DNA of 64,000 nucleotides from assembly GCA_030686995.1 (NCBI GenBank), contig CM060692.1, positions 121,122,796 to 121,186,795 of the forward strand. The letters are read 5' to 3'. The notes below the pieces were generated by a model, which searched no databases, was not told the origin of the DNA, and was given only the letters and a program-made list of their open reading frames with translations. Position numbers and translations under genes: made by a program. Each line of letters begins with the position of its first letter. Positions within the stretch are counted from its first letter, which is position 1. Shown one piece after another: positions 33,347 to 47,294 of the stretch. The DNA is from Artemisia argyi. Lineage: Eukaryota > Streptophyta > Magnoliopsida > Asterales > Asteraceae.

Positions 33347-36181
33347 GTGCCTATAGTTCGTGATTTTCCTGATGTGTTTCCCGATGATTTGCCAGGAATC
33401 CCGCCGACTAGACAAGTAGAGTTTCAGATTGAGTTGATACCTGGTGCCGCACCTGTAGCACGTGCGCCTTATCGTCTTGCACCTACCGAACTAGAAGAGT
33501 TGTCAAAACAGTTGGCGGAGTTAGCCGAAAAAGGATTCATAAGACCAAGTTCTTCACCTTGGGGAGCCCCAGTCTTATTCGTGAAGAAGAAGGATGGATC
33601 GTTTCGTATGTGCATTGATTACCGAGAGCTGAACAAGTTAACGGTGAAGAATAGATACCCGTTACCGAGGATCGACGACTTGTTCGATCAACTTCAAGGA
33701 TCGAGTGTGTATTCGAAGATCGATTTGAGATCGGGATATCATCAACTTCGAGTTCGCGAGGAGGATATTCCGAAAACGGCTTTCAGAACCCGTTACGGGC
33801 ATTATGAGTTTCAGGTGATGCCGTTTGGGTTGACTAACGCACCGGCGATGTTCATGGATCTCATGAATCGGGTGTGTAAGCCCTACTTAGATAAGTTTGT
33901 GATTGTGTTCATCGATGACATTTTGATCTATTCGAAGAGTGAGAAGGAGCATGAGGAGCATCTAAGACTTATCTTAGAATTGCTCAGGAAGGAGAAACTG
34001 TATGCCAAGTTTTCGAAATGTGAATTTTGGATTCCGACAGTACAATTTTTGGGTCATGTAATTGATAGACAAGGAGTCCATGTGGATCCTGCTAAGATTG
34101 AAGCAATAAAAGATTGGGCTGCACCTACGACCCCAACAGAAGTTCGTCAATTTTTAGGTTTAGCCGGTTATTACCGAAGATTCATCGAGGGATTTTCGAA
34201 GATGGCTAAACCATTAACCAAATTGACTCAAAAGAGTGTTACGTATGAATGGGGAGATAAAGAAGAGGAAGCATTTCAATTACTTAAGAAGATGTTGTGT
34301 AGTGCTCCTATCTTAGCGTTACCTGAAGGTAACGAGGACTTCGTCATCTATTGTGACGCTTCACATAAAGGTTTGGGAGATGTGTTAATGCAACGAGAGA
34401 AAGTGATAGCTTATGCTTCCCGACAGCTCAAAAAGCATGAGAAAAACTACACCACCCATGATTAGGAGTTAGGTGCTGTGGTTTTCGCCTTGAGGATATG
34501 GAGACATTACTTGTATGGAACAAAGTGTGTTGTGTTCACTGACCACAAAAGTCTACAACACATCTTGAATCAGAAAGAGCTCAATATGAGACAACGACGT
34601 TGGATTGAGTTGCTAAGCGATTATGATTGAGAAATTCGCTACCATCCTGGTAAAGCAAACGTTGTTGCTGATGCTCTTAGTCGAAAGGAAAGAATACCAC
34701 CGTTACGAGTTAGGTCACTGGGAATGACTATCGTATCGCCGTTACCGTCTCAAATACTTGAAGCTCAAACGGAAACGTTGAAAGCAGAAAACCGACCTAC
34801 TGAGAACATATTTGGGATGGCTGAGAATGAGAAAGGATTTGTTAAGCGTTACGATGAATTACTATGTTTTGGAGATCGGATTTGGGTACCTTTATATGGA
34901 GGAATTCGGGAGTTGATTATGCATGAGTCGCATAAGTCAAGGTACTCTATTCATCCTGGGTCTGACAAGATGTACCAGGATCTTAAGAAGTTATATTGGT
35001 GGCCAAACATGAAGGCAGATATAGCATCGTATGTTAGTAAGTGCTTGACATGTTCTAAGGTTAAAGCCGAACATCAGAGACCGTCAGGATTATTGACGCA
35101 ACCAGAACTTCCAGTCTGGAAATGGGAGCGGATTACAATGGACTTCATTACCAAATTACCGAGGACAGCTAGCGGTTGTGACGCTATCTGGGTAATTATG
35201 GATCGTCTGACTAAGTCTGCTCATTTCCTAGCAATTAGTGAAGATGATAGTGTGGAGAAACTTGCGAGGTTGTATGTGAAGGAAATTATTTCTCATCATG
35301 GAGTCCCGATATCGATTATTTCTGATCGCGATAGCCGCTTTACGTCAGCTTTGTGGCGATCACTTCAAACGGCTTTGGGGACGAGACTTGATATGAGTAC
35401 TGCATATCATCCCCAAACCGATGGTCAAAGTGAGAGGACCATTCAGACTTTAGAGGATATGCTTCGTGCATGTATTATAGACTTTGGTAAAGGCTGGGAG
35501 AAGTACCTACCCCTTGCGGAATTCTCCTATAATAATAGCTACCACACAAGTCTTAAAGCTGCACCATTTGAAGCTTTGTATGGCCGAAAATGTCGTTCGC
35601 CTATTGGTTGGGCGGAAGTTGGAGATAGCCAACTCACAGGCCCTGAACTTATCTTGGAGACTACGGAGAAGGTAACTCAGATTCGTGATCGGTTGCAAGC
35701 AGCCAGAGATAGGCAGAAAAGTTACGCCGATCAGAGACGTAAACCCTTAGAGTTCCAGGTTGGAGACAAAGTGATGCTGAAAGTCTCGCCTTGGAAGGGT
35801 GTGATACGTTTCGGGAAACGTGGAAAACTCAACCCACGCTACATTGGACCATTTCTTATCTTAGAAAGAATTGGGCCCGTGGCTTATAGGTTGGAATTAC
35901 CACATGAACTGAGTAAAGTTCATGACGTGTTTCACGTTAGTAATTTGAAGAAATGTCTTTCTGATGAGATGCCTATTATTCCGATGAAGGATATTCGTAT
36001 TGATGAGAAATTGAATTTTGTGGAAGAGCCAATTGAGATTTTAGATCGTGAGGTTAAGCGACTCAAGCGAAGTCGCATTCCGCTCGTCAAGGTTCGTTGG
36101 AATTCCCGACTCGGACCAGAATTTACGTGGGGACGTGAGGACGAGTTCCAGAAAAGATATCTGAAGCTTTTCACTTCGTAG
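33347..36181 (+). pseudogene. Broken pol of the Tekay-like element (RT, RNase H, integrase, chromo-like tail)
   Basis: Same frame throughout, with in-frame stops at 34463 (TAG) and 34628 (TGA). RT has [20 protein letters not shown] and the active site as FIDD. RNase H begins [15 protein letters not shown], with Asp where Gly is usual. Integrase has the [17 protein letters not shown] zinc finger and the D, D, E residues ([17 protein letters not shown]). The tail [22 protein letters not shown] is chromodomain-like. It ends shortly before a purine-rich run and the 3' LTR. Confidence 0.9.
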
Positions 36182-36624
36182 ATGAATTGTTCCGAGAGAA
36201 ACCCGGGACGGGTTTCTTCTGAGACTGGGAGGATGTAACAACCGGCAATTTAGGGAGCCATTTTGAAAACCCGCATTACGTTAAAGTTCGTTCATAAATT
36301 TTATATGGAATTTTTATTCGCAACAAACTTGTAAGACCAATTTTATGGTTAATTATATTTTATGTCGTTATGGGATTTGAGATTTATTTAATGATTCGTT
36401 ATGGAATTTTACTTGGTGATGTATTTTTAAATTCTCACTTGGTACTACGTTGACTCCGGCACTAGGATTACCTAACGGGAAATTTTTTGACTCGTTTTAC
36501 GAGTCCGACTATATTTAATTATTTACGGGATGTTTCGTGAGATATTAAACGTTTGAAATGAGTTCGGGTTTCGGGCCATATGTTTTACACTTACCCATTT
36601 CTTTACCCACTCATAATTATTAGT

Positions 36625-36760
<136 letters not shown>

Positions 36761-39109
36761 AAAAGTTAAAAAAAAAAAAAAAAGAGTTAATAACAAAGGG
36801 TCCTTGTTGGTTCGGTTCACACACAACACCAATACCCTCACTTCCACACTCCTCTCTCTCTCATTTCTTCTTCTTGACAAACCCTAGCCGCCCCATAAAA
36901 ACCGGCCACCACCACTGTCACCGCCGGCCACCATTCAACACCACCACCATTTTCTAACTCCCCATCATCTAATCTCTTAGATCTACCTCTACACGCGCCC
37001 CATAACTCCATTTTTCATCTCGAATCACCACTATTTTTACCACCATTCACTTGTTTTCAAAGGGTTATCACGGTTGGAGTTTTATAGATCGAAGGTGAGG
37101 CGAGTTTTACTCGTATTTTTGATAAAAACGTGACCAAGGGTCACAACATGATGAGATTCGGTTGGGTCTTCATATAAAAACGTGTAATACTTATGGGTTT
37201 TGATTGGAAACATGTTTTCTTAAAGTTTTGGTATCCGGGTTGGTTTTCTTGATGGTTCGATTCGAACCGTGAGTCTAAGACTCATGGTTTGGTTGTTGAT
37301 CCGAGCCATGGGGCTCGATTTGCTTGCCACTTTTGGTCTTGAAATTGTGGCTCATGTTCTTGCTTGCGTTGGTTTTGGTTCGACTCATTGGAGTCACGGC
37401 TCGATGCCGTATATTGGTTGTTGTTGCCGAGACCCTTGTGGTCGACTTGGCATTTGGGTGTGCTCCTTGGAGCTTTACTTGTGACCCCTTGATTTTGGTT
37501 CGAGCCATTGTGGCTCGTGGTGTGTACCGAGACTCATTTGAGTCGAGTAGACTCGGGTTTGGCTTGGTAAACCATCCCGAATGTGAACTTTGGTTATATT
37601 TGTTTCCTTATGATTTTCGTTGTTAACCTGGTTTTGGATTTGGCTTGGTTGATTATTTTGGCCGAATACTTGTGGGTCGAGACCACGTTTGGTCTCGACA
37701 ATGGATATTGGTATTGTGAAGTTGTTGACGAAAAGTGTGATTGGGGACCGATTGTGAAACGGTCACTTAGAATGACGGAGATAGGTTAGTCGGGTGCCGT
37801 AGTCGGACCCTATTGTTGTAGCACGTGGATTAGGATTGTTTTGGACGGAGATGTATTGATTCTTATGACATTTGCATATTATTTTGGACTTGGACAATGA
37901 GCCGAGAGTCATGACTCGGACATGTGACCATTTCGTGTGACTCGATAACTATTTACAATTTAAAACATAAATAATAAAACTCGTAATAATAATTATTGGT
38001 AATATAAACGTTTATATGAATATATAGACGTGAATAACGTATATATAATTGTATAAATGCGTATATTAATAATAATAAAAATCACGAGTCATATTATAAA
38101 TAATACGACTAAATATATTAGGCTACGAGAGTAGCGTAATATTATTGGAAGTATTGTTATAATTAAATATTATAAATACCGAGAAATTCTCGACGATTAC
38201 TAAATATTAAATGAAATGTTATTTTATATATATAACGAGTAAACCTATCGAGTTATGCGGAGTCGTGGCCACTTGAGTCCAGGTAAGTTATTGTTTGTGA
38301 CTTTTGTGTTGTCGCGGATATATGACGATTAATATAAACATTTTCTATAACTAAATAACTTACTTAACCGAAAGATTGAACCGAGTTATTTGGCTATACG
38401 AAATGAGTATATTAATGGGCATCGTATCCTACGACGCCCATAGGTTGTGGTATATGTAAAGGATAATAAATTGCTATATATATATATATATTGGGAAATC
38501 TGGCCAATTTGACGATGTATATAAGAAGTTTATTAAGCTACGATATATACCATATAGTATTTATGTGCTATGTGCTTTAGGATTGGGTGTAATCTTGGAA
38601 CGATATGTTACGTAAATAAATATGAGGATTATCAAATCGACGGATTTGATAAACTTTGACGATTTATTTAAATAATATATTTGGCTAATATTAGATCTAT
38701 AGTTTATTTATTATTCTTTTGTGTGACCTTTTTGGTTTATTTGTGTCGACCCACCACCCGTATGGATACCAAACGTAAATACGCCAAACTACTACGAAAT
38801 GGATTTTCAGAAAATAAAACGGAATACGTCCGGGTTTGGGAATATTTTGAATTTGAGGAAAATGATTTCTTAACGAGTTGATATTGTTAGGTCGTGCCGA
38901 GTCCGTAGTTGCCGTCTTGTGAGTTATTATACGTCTTACTTCTACCAAGTTCTTATTGCTGATTTCTGGACTTGAGGTGAGTCATAGCCCCACTTTTTAC
39001 TCTTGAACTATGTTTTCAATACTTGGGGTGAGAAACGTGCAAATTATTTATGTGGACTATTATCGCTTCTATATTCTTTCTAAAACTTGCTATGCGTATG
39101 GACTAGGAT

Positions 39110-39305
39110 GTATTGTCAGCTTTAGTCACATATTTTTGTGTGTACTATTCAAGGTTGGCTTATTTGGTTATTGGTGGATTGTCAGCTTTAGTCACATAGT
39201 TTCGTGTGTACTATTCAAGGTTGGCTTATTTGGTTATTGGTGAATTGTCAGCTTTAGTCGCACGGTGTCGTGTGTACTATTCAAGGTTGGCTTATTTAGA
39301 TACTG
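39110..39305 (+). repeat. Threefold tandem repeat of about 66 bp in the 3' LTR tail
   Basis: Three units start attgtcagctttagtc and contain gtgtactattcaaggttgg. Just after it, short motifs such as gagggtatccg and ggggttacccg repeat between 39330 and 39440. Only the 3' LTR has this part, because the 5' LTR is truncated. Confidence 0.85.
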
Positions 39306-39852
39306 TAGTGTGCACCTATAGGTTATCAATACTTCGGAGGTTATCCGAGTATTTATTGGTATTGCGGGGGTTACCCGAATATCTATGTTAGAACGGAGGG
39401 TATCCGTGTGTTATGTTGGAGCAGAGGGTATCCGCAGGCTTTTAGTGAATCCTTAGTCTAGCTAGCAAGCGTTTTGCGTATATGTCCACTATATTGTTAG
39501 ATGAATTTAAACCTATGATCTCACCAGCGAAAGCTGACTTTTAGCACGTTTTCTCAGGTAATTAAGTGATGATATGGATGCATGGATTGGAAGGCTCGGC
39601 TAAGGCTCCTGGTTTATGGATCTATTTTTCTAAACTCTGATATTGAATTATGGACCTACTTTTATTTCTTTTGGGCCCGACTCTGGATGATGTTGGGATA
39701 AATGTAAACTTTAAAACCCCGTTTTGGTTGCGTTTTTATTATGTTTGCTTTATCTCGTTCTATTATGTCTTGTGTTGGATACCAATCCCCGTAGCACCCC
39801 GAAAGCTTGTTGAGTCTTCCGCTGTATCAAATTTTAGGGGTGTTACACATAT

Positions 39853-42061
39853 AAAGTTAATGTTAAGATCGGCAGATCCAAATGAGAGAATGCGGCGGGT
39901 TTCAATGAATGCATTTTATACATACCAGCTACATCCAAGGCATGATAGCTACAACTTGCTTTTTCGAACGGGCCGCCTTTTTCAGCAATATGTGGTTAGT
40001 GTTTATTGCTGTCTAGAACAGAATAGGATGGATTTCTATAGGACCCATCAAGATGACATTCGTGGCGAATATTTGTCGGGCCTGTATGATGCTGTCTCAA
40101 GAGGTGATCATAGCGGGTCAGATGTCGGGTCAAGAATTATTTTGCCTTCTTCATTCACTGGTGGGCCAAGATACATGTATCGCCACTACTTAGATGCATT
40201 GGCTATCTGCCGTAAGCTTGGTAACCCGCAGTTTTTCATAACTTTCACATGTAACGCAAACTGGCCTGAGATTCAATGGTACATGGCTGACTTTCCTCAA
40301 TTGAGCCCAGCTGACAGGGCAGATGTTATATGCCGGGTTTTTGAACAAAAGCTTAAGGCTTTTGTCAAATTTCTTAAGAAAAGAAAACCGTTTGGAAAAG
40401 TGACTGGAGGTATGTATGTTTTGAAACTTTATGAATTTAAACTTTTATCACAATTTCTAGATTCCATGTCTCAATTATATAATGTGTATGTGCACATTTT
40501 TATTCCTAGGTTTTTTACCTTTGCTATTATTTGTTATGCAGTTTTGTACACTATTGAGTTCCAAAAACGGGGCTTACCTCATTGTCACATGCTGCTATGG
40601 GTATCTTCGTCTACCAGAGTGCAGGATGCTGAAGACATCGACCGATATATTTCTGCTGAGTTGCTTGATCCAGTTAACGATCCACGTGCCTATAAAATTG
40701 TTTTCGATATGATAATGCATGGACCCTGTGGAAAAGCCAACTTGAACACACCATGTATGGAAGGTGACGTGTGCAAAAAAAATTTTCCCTAAGAAATGTA
40801 ATAATGACACTTTCTTCGACGACAAAGGCCGTGTACATTATCGGCGAAGGCAGGCAAACATTTTTGCAATCAAAAACCAAATGAAGCTTGACAACACCTA
40901 CATTGTGCCATATAACCGTTCTTTGTGCTTAGCTTTTGAGGCGCATATCAACGTGGAGTACTGTGGATGGAGCATGCTTATTAAATATCTGTTTAAATAT
41001 ATATCGAAGGGAACAGACCGAATATTTGCACAAGTAACCAGGTCTGTTGGTGATGCATCTACTTCAGTAGCCCGTCCACATCCAAAAGTTGATGAAATCC
41101 AAAATTTTATTGACGGTCGTTTCATATGCCCTCCTGAAGCCTGTTGGAGGATCCTAAAATTTCACATACACAGCCGAGAACCAGCGGTCGAGCTACTTCA
41201 GGTACACCTCGAGAACATGCAGCATATAACTTTTAGAGATGGGGACAATTTGGAAGCAATTGTAAATCGTCCAGACAAGATGCTGACAATGTTCACAGAA
41301 TGGTTTACTTACAACACTAAAAACACAGATGGCTAACATTTCACTTACATACAATTTCCATCACAGTTTGTTTGGTACGAGAAAAAGAAAAGCTAGTCAA
41401 AAAGAAAAAATAATCGGCCTTCTATTGGTCGTCTAGCATATGTGCATCCAACTTCAGGCGAGCTCTTCTATTTCAGAATGTTGCTTTGCCACCAAAAAGG
41501 CTATAAAGGGTTTGAAGATGTTCGAAAAGTTAACTAAACCATATATCCTACATATCGAGCTGCATGTCAAGCTCTAGGACTTCTTGGCGATGACAAAGAA
41601 TGGGAGACAGCCCTTGAAGAGGCATGCATATCAGCATCATCGCCAGAACTCAGGTTTCTTTTTGCTCAGCTTCTCACTCATTGTGAAGTAGATAACCCTA
41701 TACAATTGTGGGATAAGTTTTGGAGCAAGATGGGTCACGATATTTCGGGTATTGTTTCAAAGCAGGTACGGATTCCAAATTACTATGTCAACGATGCCGA
41801 ATTACAAGGGTACATACTATATGAATTGGAAATATTGTTAAACAGTTGTGGCAAGTCGGTTGAAAATTATGGTTTGCGCTTACCTCCCAGAAATCTACTA
41901 GATCAGCTGAATAATCGACTACTCATGGAGGAAAAAAACTACAATAGGCCATTGTTAGCACAGGAAAGAGACCATTCAGTCCCTAAACTCAATACAGCGC
42001 AGAGAAGGATTTATGATCTTATCATAAATGCAAGCGCAGCGGATCGACAGGAGTTGGTGTT
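39853..42061 (+). pseudogene. Helitron Rep/helicase, Rep (HUH/Y2) region
   Basis: Continues the frame interrupted at 27797: the codons across the single catat site read GYHIKLMLRSAD. It shows FFITFTCNANWPEI, then a GT-AG intron at 40410-40541, then the HUH motif GLPHCHMLLWV. A frameshift in an A run near 40776 follows. The next part has KYLFKYISKGTDR, holding the two catalytic tyrosines of the Rep nuclease. More stops occur at 41334 and around 41395-41535. The frame resumes at 41706-42061 and ends in QELVF, where the gag-only element is inserted. Rep nicks and joins DNA during rolling-circle transposition (family knowledge). Confidence 0.85.
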
Positions 42062-45000
42062 TGTCACACCCCCAATTTACCTGACTTGCAGCGGAATGGA
42101 ATGCCTGAGGGTGTAACTGTCATAGCACCATAACAAGGAAATATTGAACGACCTAAAGTGTCGTTTGGAAAATACATATCGTTTGATTTTTATTTAAAAG
42201 CATCCAGTGCTACAAAAACATAGGTCCCCAGAAGTCATGAAAGGTTTACAGAAATAAGTTTAGACATGTCAAACGATAATTATACATAAGTGCATGAAAG
42301 TGTCAAAGTGAGACGCGTCATCCTAGGTCCTCACTAAAATGACTCCATGCATGCCATGAAGTTTATGCTCTTAGTTACCTGAAAATACATTGCGAAAACA
42401 GTCAACACGAATGTTGGTGAATAATCATAGGTTTGTAAGTTAAATCGTATGTACATAAGCCACAAGTATAAAGTAAACCGACATAAATGTCAAAAATGCT
42501 ACATTGTCTCTTAAGCTCATGGCCCCGAAGCTAGACGTACTAAATCGTGCCCCAAGTGAGTGTTTACCAGACACTCGTAATTTAGAAATGAAATGCATTC
42601 GTAATTCCGTTGGAGCAACCCAAACACGAATGGAGGAGTCACCCTCAATAGATCTATTCACTCACTCTCGCTCGTACTGTAATTAACGGTCCATGAAATA
42701 AAGGGGACTTGTCATGTCGTGGTAGTAAGGCAACTTAAGCAATGTAAGGAATTTGTAATACTTGGGCATGTACGAAAGTAATTGATGCAATGTATTCTCC
42801 CCCGTGGGATTTGAAATCAAATAAGTAATTGAAAACGGGGCCATGAAAACTCACCTCAACTGATGATACTGATATGAAATGAAGTGAACAACAATGATCG
42901 GTTAACTGCTGCAACCTATAATGAATGATGCATGATCTCGTTAAGATCACCAAATGATGTTTATGAATGACCATGCTCATGTTTCTATACCACTCTACTC
43001 TTTGGAAAAACACTTGTATTGTCAAAAAATATATAATCCAAGAATTTGGAAAATATTGCTATTAGAAAATATAAATAGCTAGTTATAATATATATATACT
43101 TATATATATATAACGTAAGTTCTCATGTTGACGTTGAAATACTCGGGTTGTAATCCTTGAAATGATGAAAACATACTCGTAATAACTAATACTACGTTAG
43201 TTATAAAGCTCGGTACTTGATATTATGTTTAGCTTGAAAATGTACTTCGTAGTTTTTGCGCCAAATTATATTAAAAGCTGTCAATTATAAAATGGTTTTA
43301 GCCGATATTCAAACGAGTATATCTTTGTCGTTACTTGTCCGTTTTACTTGTTCTTTATGTCCACGGTTACGTCTTAGTATGTAGTAATATATTTTGGAAA
43401 GCTCGGCTCCTCTGGGTTACGTCTAAAGTCTCTTTTTGTCCAATGAAAAACGTCCAACAGCAAACATTTTCTGAAAAATACTTTTCGTCTACAATCTTGC
43501 AAAAATCATAACTCCTTCGTTATAGACTCTTTTTAATCCGTTCTTTCGCCTACGGATTCGTTTTTGAAAGTATTTTCTAAAAATTTTGCCAAAGTTCCCT
43601 TGGTGTTTACTGATTTTCCAGATTTTTACAAAACGGGACAGCATGTCTAAAATAGGTTCCAAATCAAGTTTCCAAGGTTAAAAACCAATTTCTACCATCA
43701 CCAATCCTCTTGTAATCACCACATGACTAATCTAATCTTACCATACACCTTCTTAGGGTGCCATGGACTCCTAACCAAGTTATTAGAGCAAGGGGATTCA
43801 TAACTAAAAAGTTAGGGTTTGTATGTTTCTTTTTAGCCAAAATAAAGTGTAGTATAGCTACTTATACATGGTTTTTAGCATGATACTTATGTAATACATG
43901 TAAAAATAGGATGATCCATGAAAAAATAAAGATGAAAACTTACTTGACAAAATGAGATGATTATTGGATGATTATGCTTGATGTTCTTGTGTTTTTGTTG
44001 CTTGTATCTTAACTAGAATCATAAAAGGAGTAAGATTGTAGCTTTAAGTTATGAAAAATAATTAGTTGATCATGAAGATCTTGGTACCTTGGTTGATGCC
44101 GTGGGTATGGAGGAGAGCAAGAGAGAAATGATCTTGAAATTTTGATCTAAAAGTTAGTTTATGATTTAGGTAATTAGTAAAGTTAGGTTTTGTAAGGTTT
44201 ATTAGTATTATACTTAGGAGTTAATGCAATAGGTTAAGGGGTGGTCTTGGGGCCGGTTTTCAAAGGGTAGGAGGGGGGGGGGGGGGTAGGGGTACTTGGT
44301 AGTTATTTAGAAATACTTGTAAGAATTTGCATTAGTTTGCGTTTTTAGTTACGATCGGGTATCGGTTTTATTAGAAATAAATGTTCACGAAGTATACCGG
44401 GATGAAATAAAGTTATAATAATGTTAAAAACATATTAAAAATATGTTGGGTACATTTACTGAGTGATCGGGTGATTAATGTTTAGTTTTAACGAAAACCG
44501 TCGTTATATTCATACGCGTACGTTATAAATAAAATAAATTTCCAAAATACTGGGTAACTGAATGTTATAACTTTTATGATGTTAAAATGGATATAAAAAT
44601 ATGTCGGGACCATCGTGGGAATATTTAGATATATTCGTCGTGTATAAACCGGGTGTTAACGTTTATTATAATTACGTATACGTAAAAACGTTAAATGTAC
44701 TGAATATAGAAATTTGAAAATCCTGAGAGTGGTATAACATGAAAATGCTGTTATGATGATATGCAGACTATCCCCAGTCCGTATGCAGTGTACTCAACAC
44801 TAATGAAATGAATTCGCACCTAAACCAATCCGGTTACGCGAATTTGAATACCCGTAAACTAAATTTACGATGAAATGAGTAATGCAAGTGAATGGTGAAA
44901 ACTTTTCCGGAAATGTATAGTGTTCGGTGAATAGTAAATTTCCAAAAAGTTTCTCAGAACATCAAACTGACCTCGAAAACAATGAATAGTAAAACGATGA

Positions 45001-45098
45001 ATAGTGTTTTGATGAATAGTGATTTATGAATAGTAAAAAGTCGAAGTTTGGGAAAATGACCTGAAATGGTAAATGACGTGAAATGGTGAGTTGTGACA
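42062..45098 (-). repeat. 3' LTR of the gag-only element
   Basis: On the plus strand it starts TGTCACACCC and ends GTTGTGACA. The plus-strand end carries several tgaatagt motifs (44930-45045). The minus-strand bases before it include TTTGGGTGGGCGGA, the likely polypurine tract (45099-45113). Confidence 0.92.
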
Positions 45099-45129
45099 TC
45101 CGCCCACCCAAATAGGAATTCAGTCCCTG

Positions 45130-45404
45130 AATTCAGCTAGTGTTGGTCTCGGTAATAGGTTTGGTGAAAAGGTGTGGATACTTGCGTTGCATTTGGTCCT
45201 CTCGTTCCTAAGTAAACTCGGTTCCTCTTCGAGAATTCCAGCGAACCTTAACGATCGGAATTCTACTATGCTTTAACTGTTTGACCTCTCGGTCCATGGT
45301 TTCAAATGGTTCCTCCACAAAGTTAAGTTTGTCATATAACTGAATCTCTTCTAATGGTATAACGGATGACTCATCTGAAAGGCATTTCTTAAGGTTTGAG
45401 ACAA
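45130..45404 (-). pseudogene. Integrase C-terminal remnant fused after the gag-protease stop
   Basis: Directly after IGMD and TAG the minus strand continues with [11 protein letters not shown], later FVEEPFETMDREVKQLKHSR and VRWNSRRGTEFT. These are the far C-terminal integrase and chromo-like residues of a Tekay-like pol, comparable with 35935-36175. So a deletion of roughly 3 kb joins protease to the end of pol. Confidence 0.85.
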
Positions 45405-46859
45405 CTAATCCATACCGATAACAACGTCAAAACTTCTAAGTTCTATGGGCATAAGGTCTATATTGTATGGGTGATTTAGGAAATTGCTGGTGCAACCACA
45501 GATAACGGTGTTGGTGTTAACTAAAGACCTATCGGCTAATTCAACAATATAGGGAATGTCTAAAGTAGTTGGTTCTATGTTAAGTAAAGGTGCAAATGTA
45601 ATAGATATAAAACTTCTATCCGCTCCTGAATCAAATAAAATGGATGCATAACGATTATTAACGAGGAACGTACCCGTAACAACATTCGGGTCCTCACGGG
45701 CATCTTCTCCTCCCATAACATAAGCCCTTCCTCGAGCTACTCCTCCTTGATTTCTAGCTCCTTGATTCTTCCTCTTTGGGCACTCACCCCTAAAGTGTCC
45801 AATTTCTCCGCAACCATAACATGTTACTGGTGGTTTCTGATTGTCACCCAAGTTTGGAATCCTGCAATCTTTGGTGTGGTGACCAACCCTCTTACAGTTG
45901 CCACATGTATCTGGGCAACGTCCTGGGTTATGGTGTTTCTGACACCTATCACACTTGGGTAGAATTCCAGCATACCCTCTCCCTTCAGTAGGTCCTGCAG
46001 CATAGGCCCTTGCCATTTCTTGCCTCTTATTTCCACCTTGGTTATCGTAAAACCTCCTTTTGTTGTTGTTATTGTTGTTTGGGTTGTTGTTTCGGTTGTT
46101 GTTGTAGTTGGTGTTGTTGGAACGGTTATTGTTGTTACTTGCAGCAGACTTTCCTTTCAACACTTGGACCATAAGTTTCTGAGTTATACGAATGGCCTCC
46201 TCCATTGTTTGTGGGTCGAAAGACATCACATCCCCTCGGATGCTTTCGGGTAATCCCCCAGTAAAGTTCTCCATCTTTTTCTCATCGTCCGGAACCATAG
46301 TTGGACACAGTGTAGCCAACTCCTGAAACTTCCTGATATAAGTTTCAATATCATCTCCTTGAGTTACCAACTGGTAGAATTCTGTTTCTAGCTTTTGCAC
46401 CTCAGTACGAGGGCAAAACTTCTTGGTCATCAGCTTTTTGAATTCAGCCCATGTGAGTTTGTAAGCATTCTCCATGCCAATGGGCTGAGCATACGAATTC
46501 CACCAAGACATGGCTTCATCCAGCAGCGTACCTGTAGCAAACTTAACCTTGTGAACATCCTGACAACCACACATGAGAAAAACGTTCTCAGTCTTCTCAA
46601 ACCAGCGGATTAAAGCAACCGCTCCCTCATTTCCCTTATACTTGATAGGATCACTAGTCTTGAAATCCTTCCAAGTACATTCACGCCTAGTAGTGGGTTG
46701 AACCACTTCAGCAGTAGGTGGAACCTCAGCAGTCCTAGCAGCAACTTCAGCTCTCTCAATCTCTAGAGCTTCTGCTATACTATCCCTGACCAACTTGCGG
46801 ATAGCTGCTTGTGTCATAGCGGGTGTTTCCGATGTAGCCTTTGCCTTCTTTGGCGCCAT
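45405..46859 (-). CDS. Intact gag with N-terminal protease part, 484 aa
   Basis: Begins MAPKKAKATSETPAMTQ. The capsid-like part spans about residues 60-240 (TWKDFKTSDPIKYKGNEGAV, WWNSYAQPIG, FTGGLPESIRGD). An Asn-rich linker follows, then CCHC-type knuckles starting CGNCKRVGHH and CYGCGEIGHF, preceded by CDRCQKHH. The C-terminus contains the protease start with the intact triplet D-S-G in FDSGADRSF and stops at IGMD. Gag builds the virus-like particle and packages RNA; the protease is cut short. The intact gag next to a deleted pol suggests the frame was kept or is very recent. Confidence 0.9.
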   Translation of the reverse strand: MAPKKAKATSETPAMTQAAIRKLVRDSIAEALEIERAEVAARTAEVPPTAEVVQPTTRRECTWKDFKTSDPIKYKGNEGAVALIRWFEKTENVFLMCGCQDVHKVKFATGTLLDEAMSWWNSYAQPIGMENAYKLTWAEFKKLMTKKFCPRTEVQKLETEFYQLVTQGDDIETYIRKFQELATLCPTMVPDDEKKMENFTGGLPESIRGDVMSFDPQTMEEAIRITQKLMVQVLKGKSAASNNNNRSNNTNYNNNRNNNPNNNNNNKRRFYDNQGGNKRQEMARAYAAGPTEGRGYAGILPKCDRCQKHHNPGRCPDTCGNCKRVGHHTKDCRIPNLGDNQKPPVTCYGCGEIGHFRGECPKRKNQGARNQGGVARGRAYVMGGEDAREDPNVVTGTFLVNNRYASILFDSGADRSFISITFAPLLNIEPTTLDIPYIVELADRSLVNTNTVICGCTSNFLNHPYNIDLMPIELRSFDVVIGMD

Positions 46860-47294
46860 TCTTCTGATAAATAATAATCGACAACAACCATGAGAAAACT
46901 ATAATAGAAATAGTCATCGTACAAAATATACGCCCACAACATGTATATATACAACCACAACAAGTATAAATACAACCATGACATGTACGAGTACAACCAC
47001 TACCTGTAATAATACAACCACGACACGTATAGATACAACCTCAACAAGTATAAATACGTTAACCATAAAGAGCAACCATGAAACATCATAAATATAATCA
47101 CAACACATGAATATAATTCATGAAAATTTCGGCCAACATAGACCGATATATATATATAGCACAACATTTCCAACATAGTAGAGTCGCACTTGATATATTT
47201 GTTTGTACAACAACAAAAGACTACAAGTTCTTGAACTACGTCCCACACCTCGGGACTAGGAAATAGTAAAAGCTAATATAATACTAGTCTATGT

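Noticed and set aside
42440..43025. Small ORFs repeated at 48875-49460
   Set aside because: They fall in the LTRs of the gag-only element and have no recognisable content.
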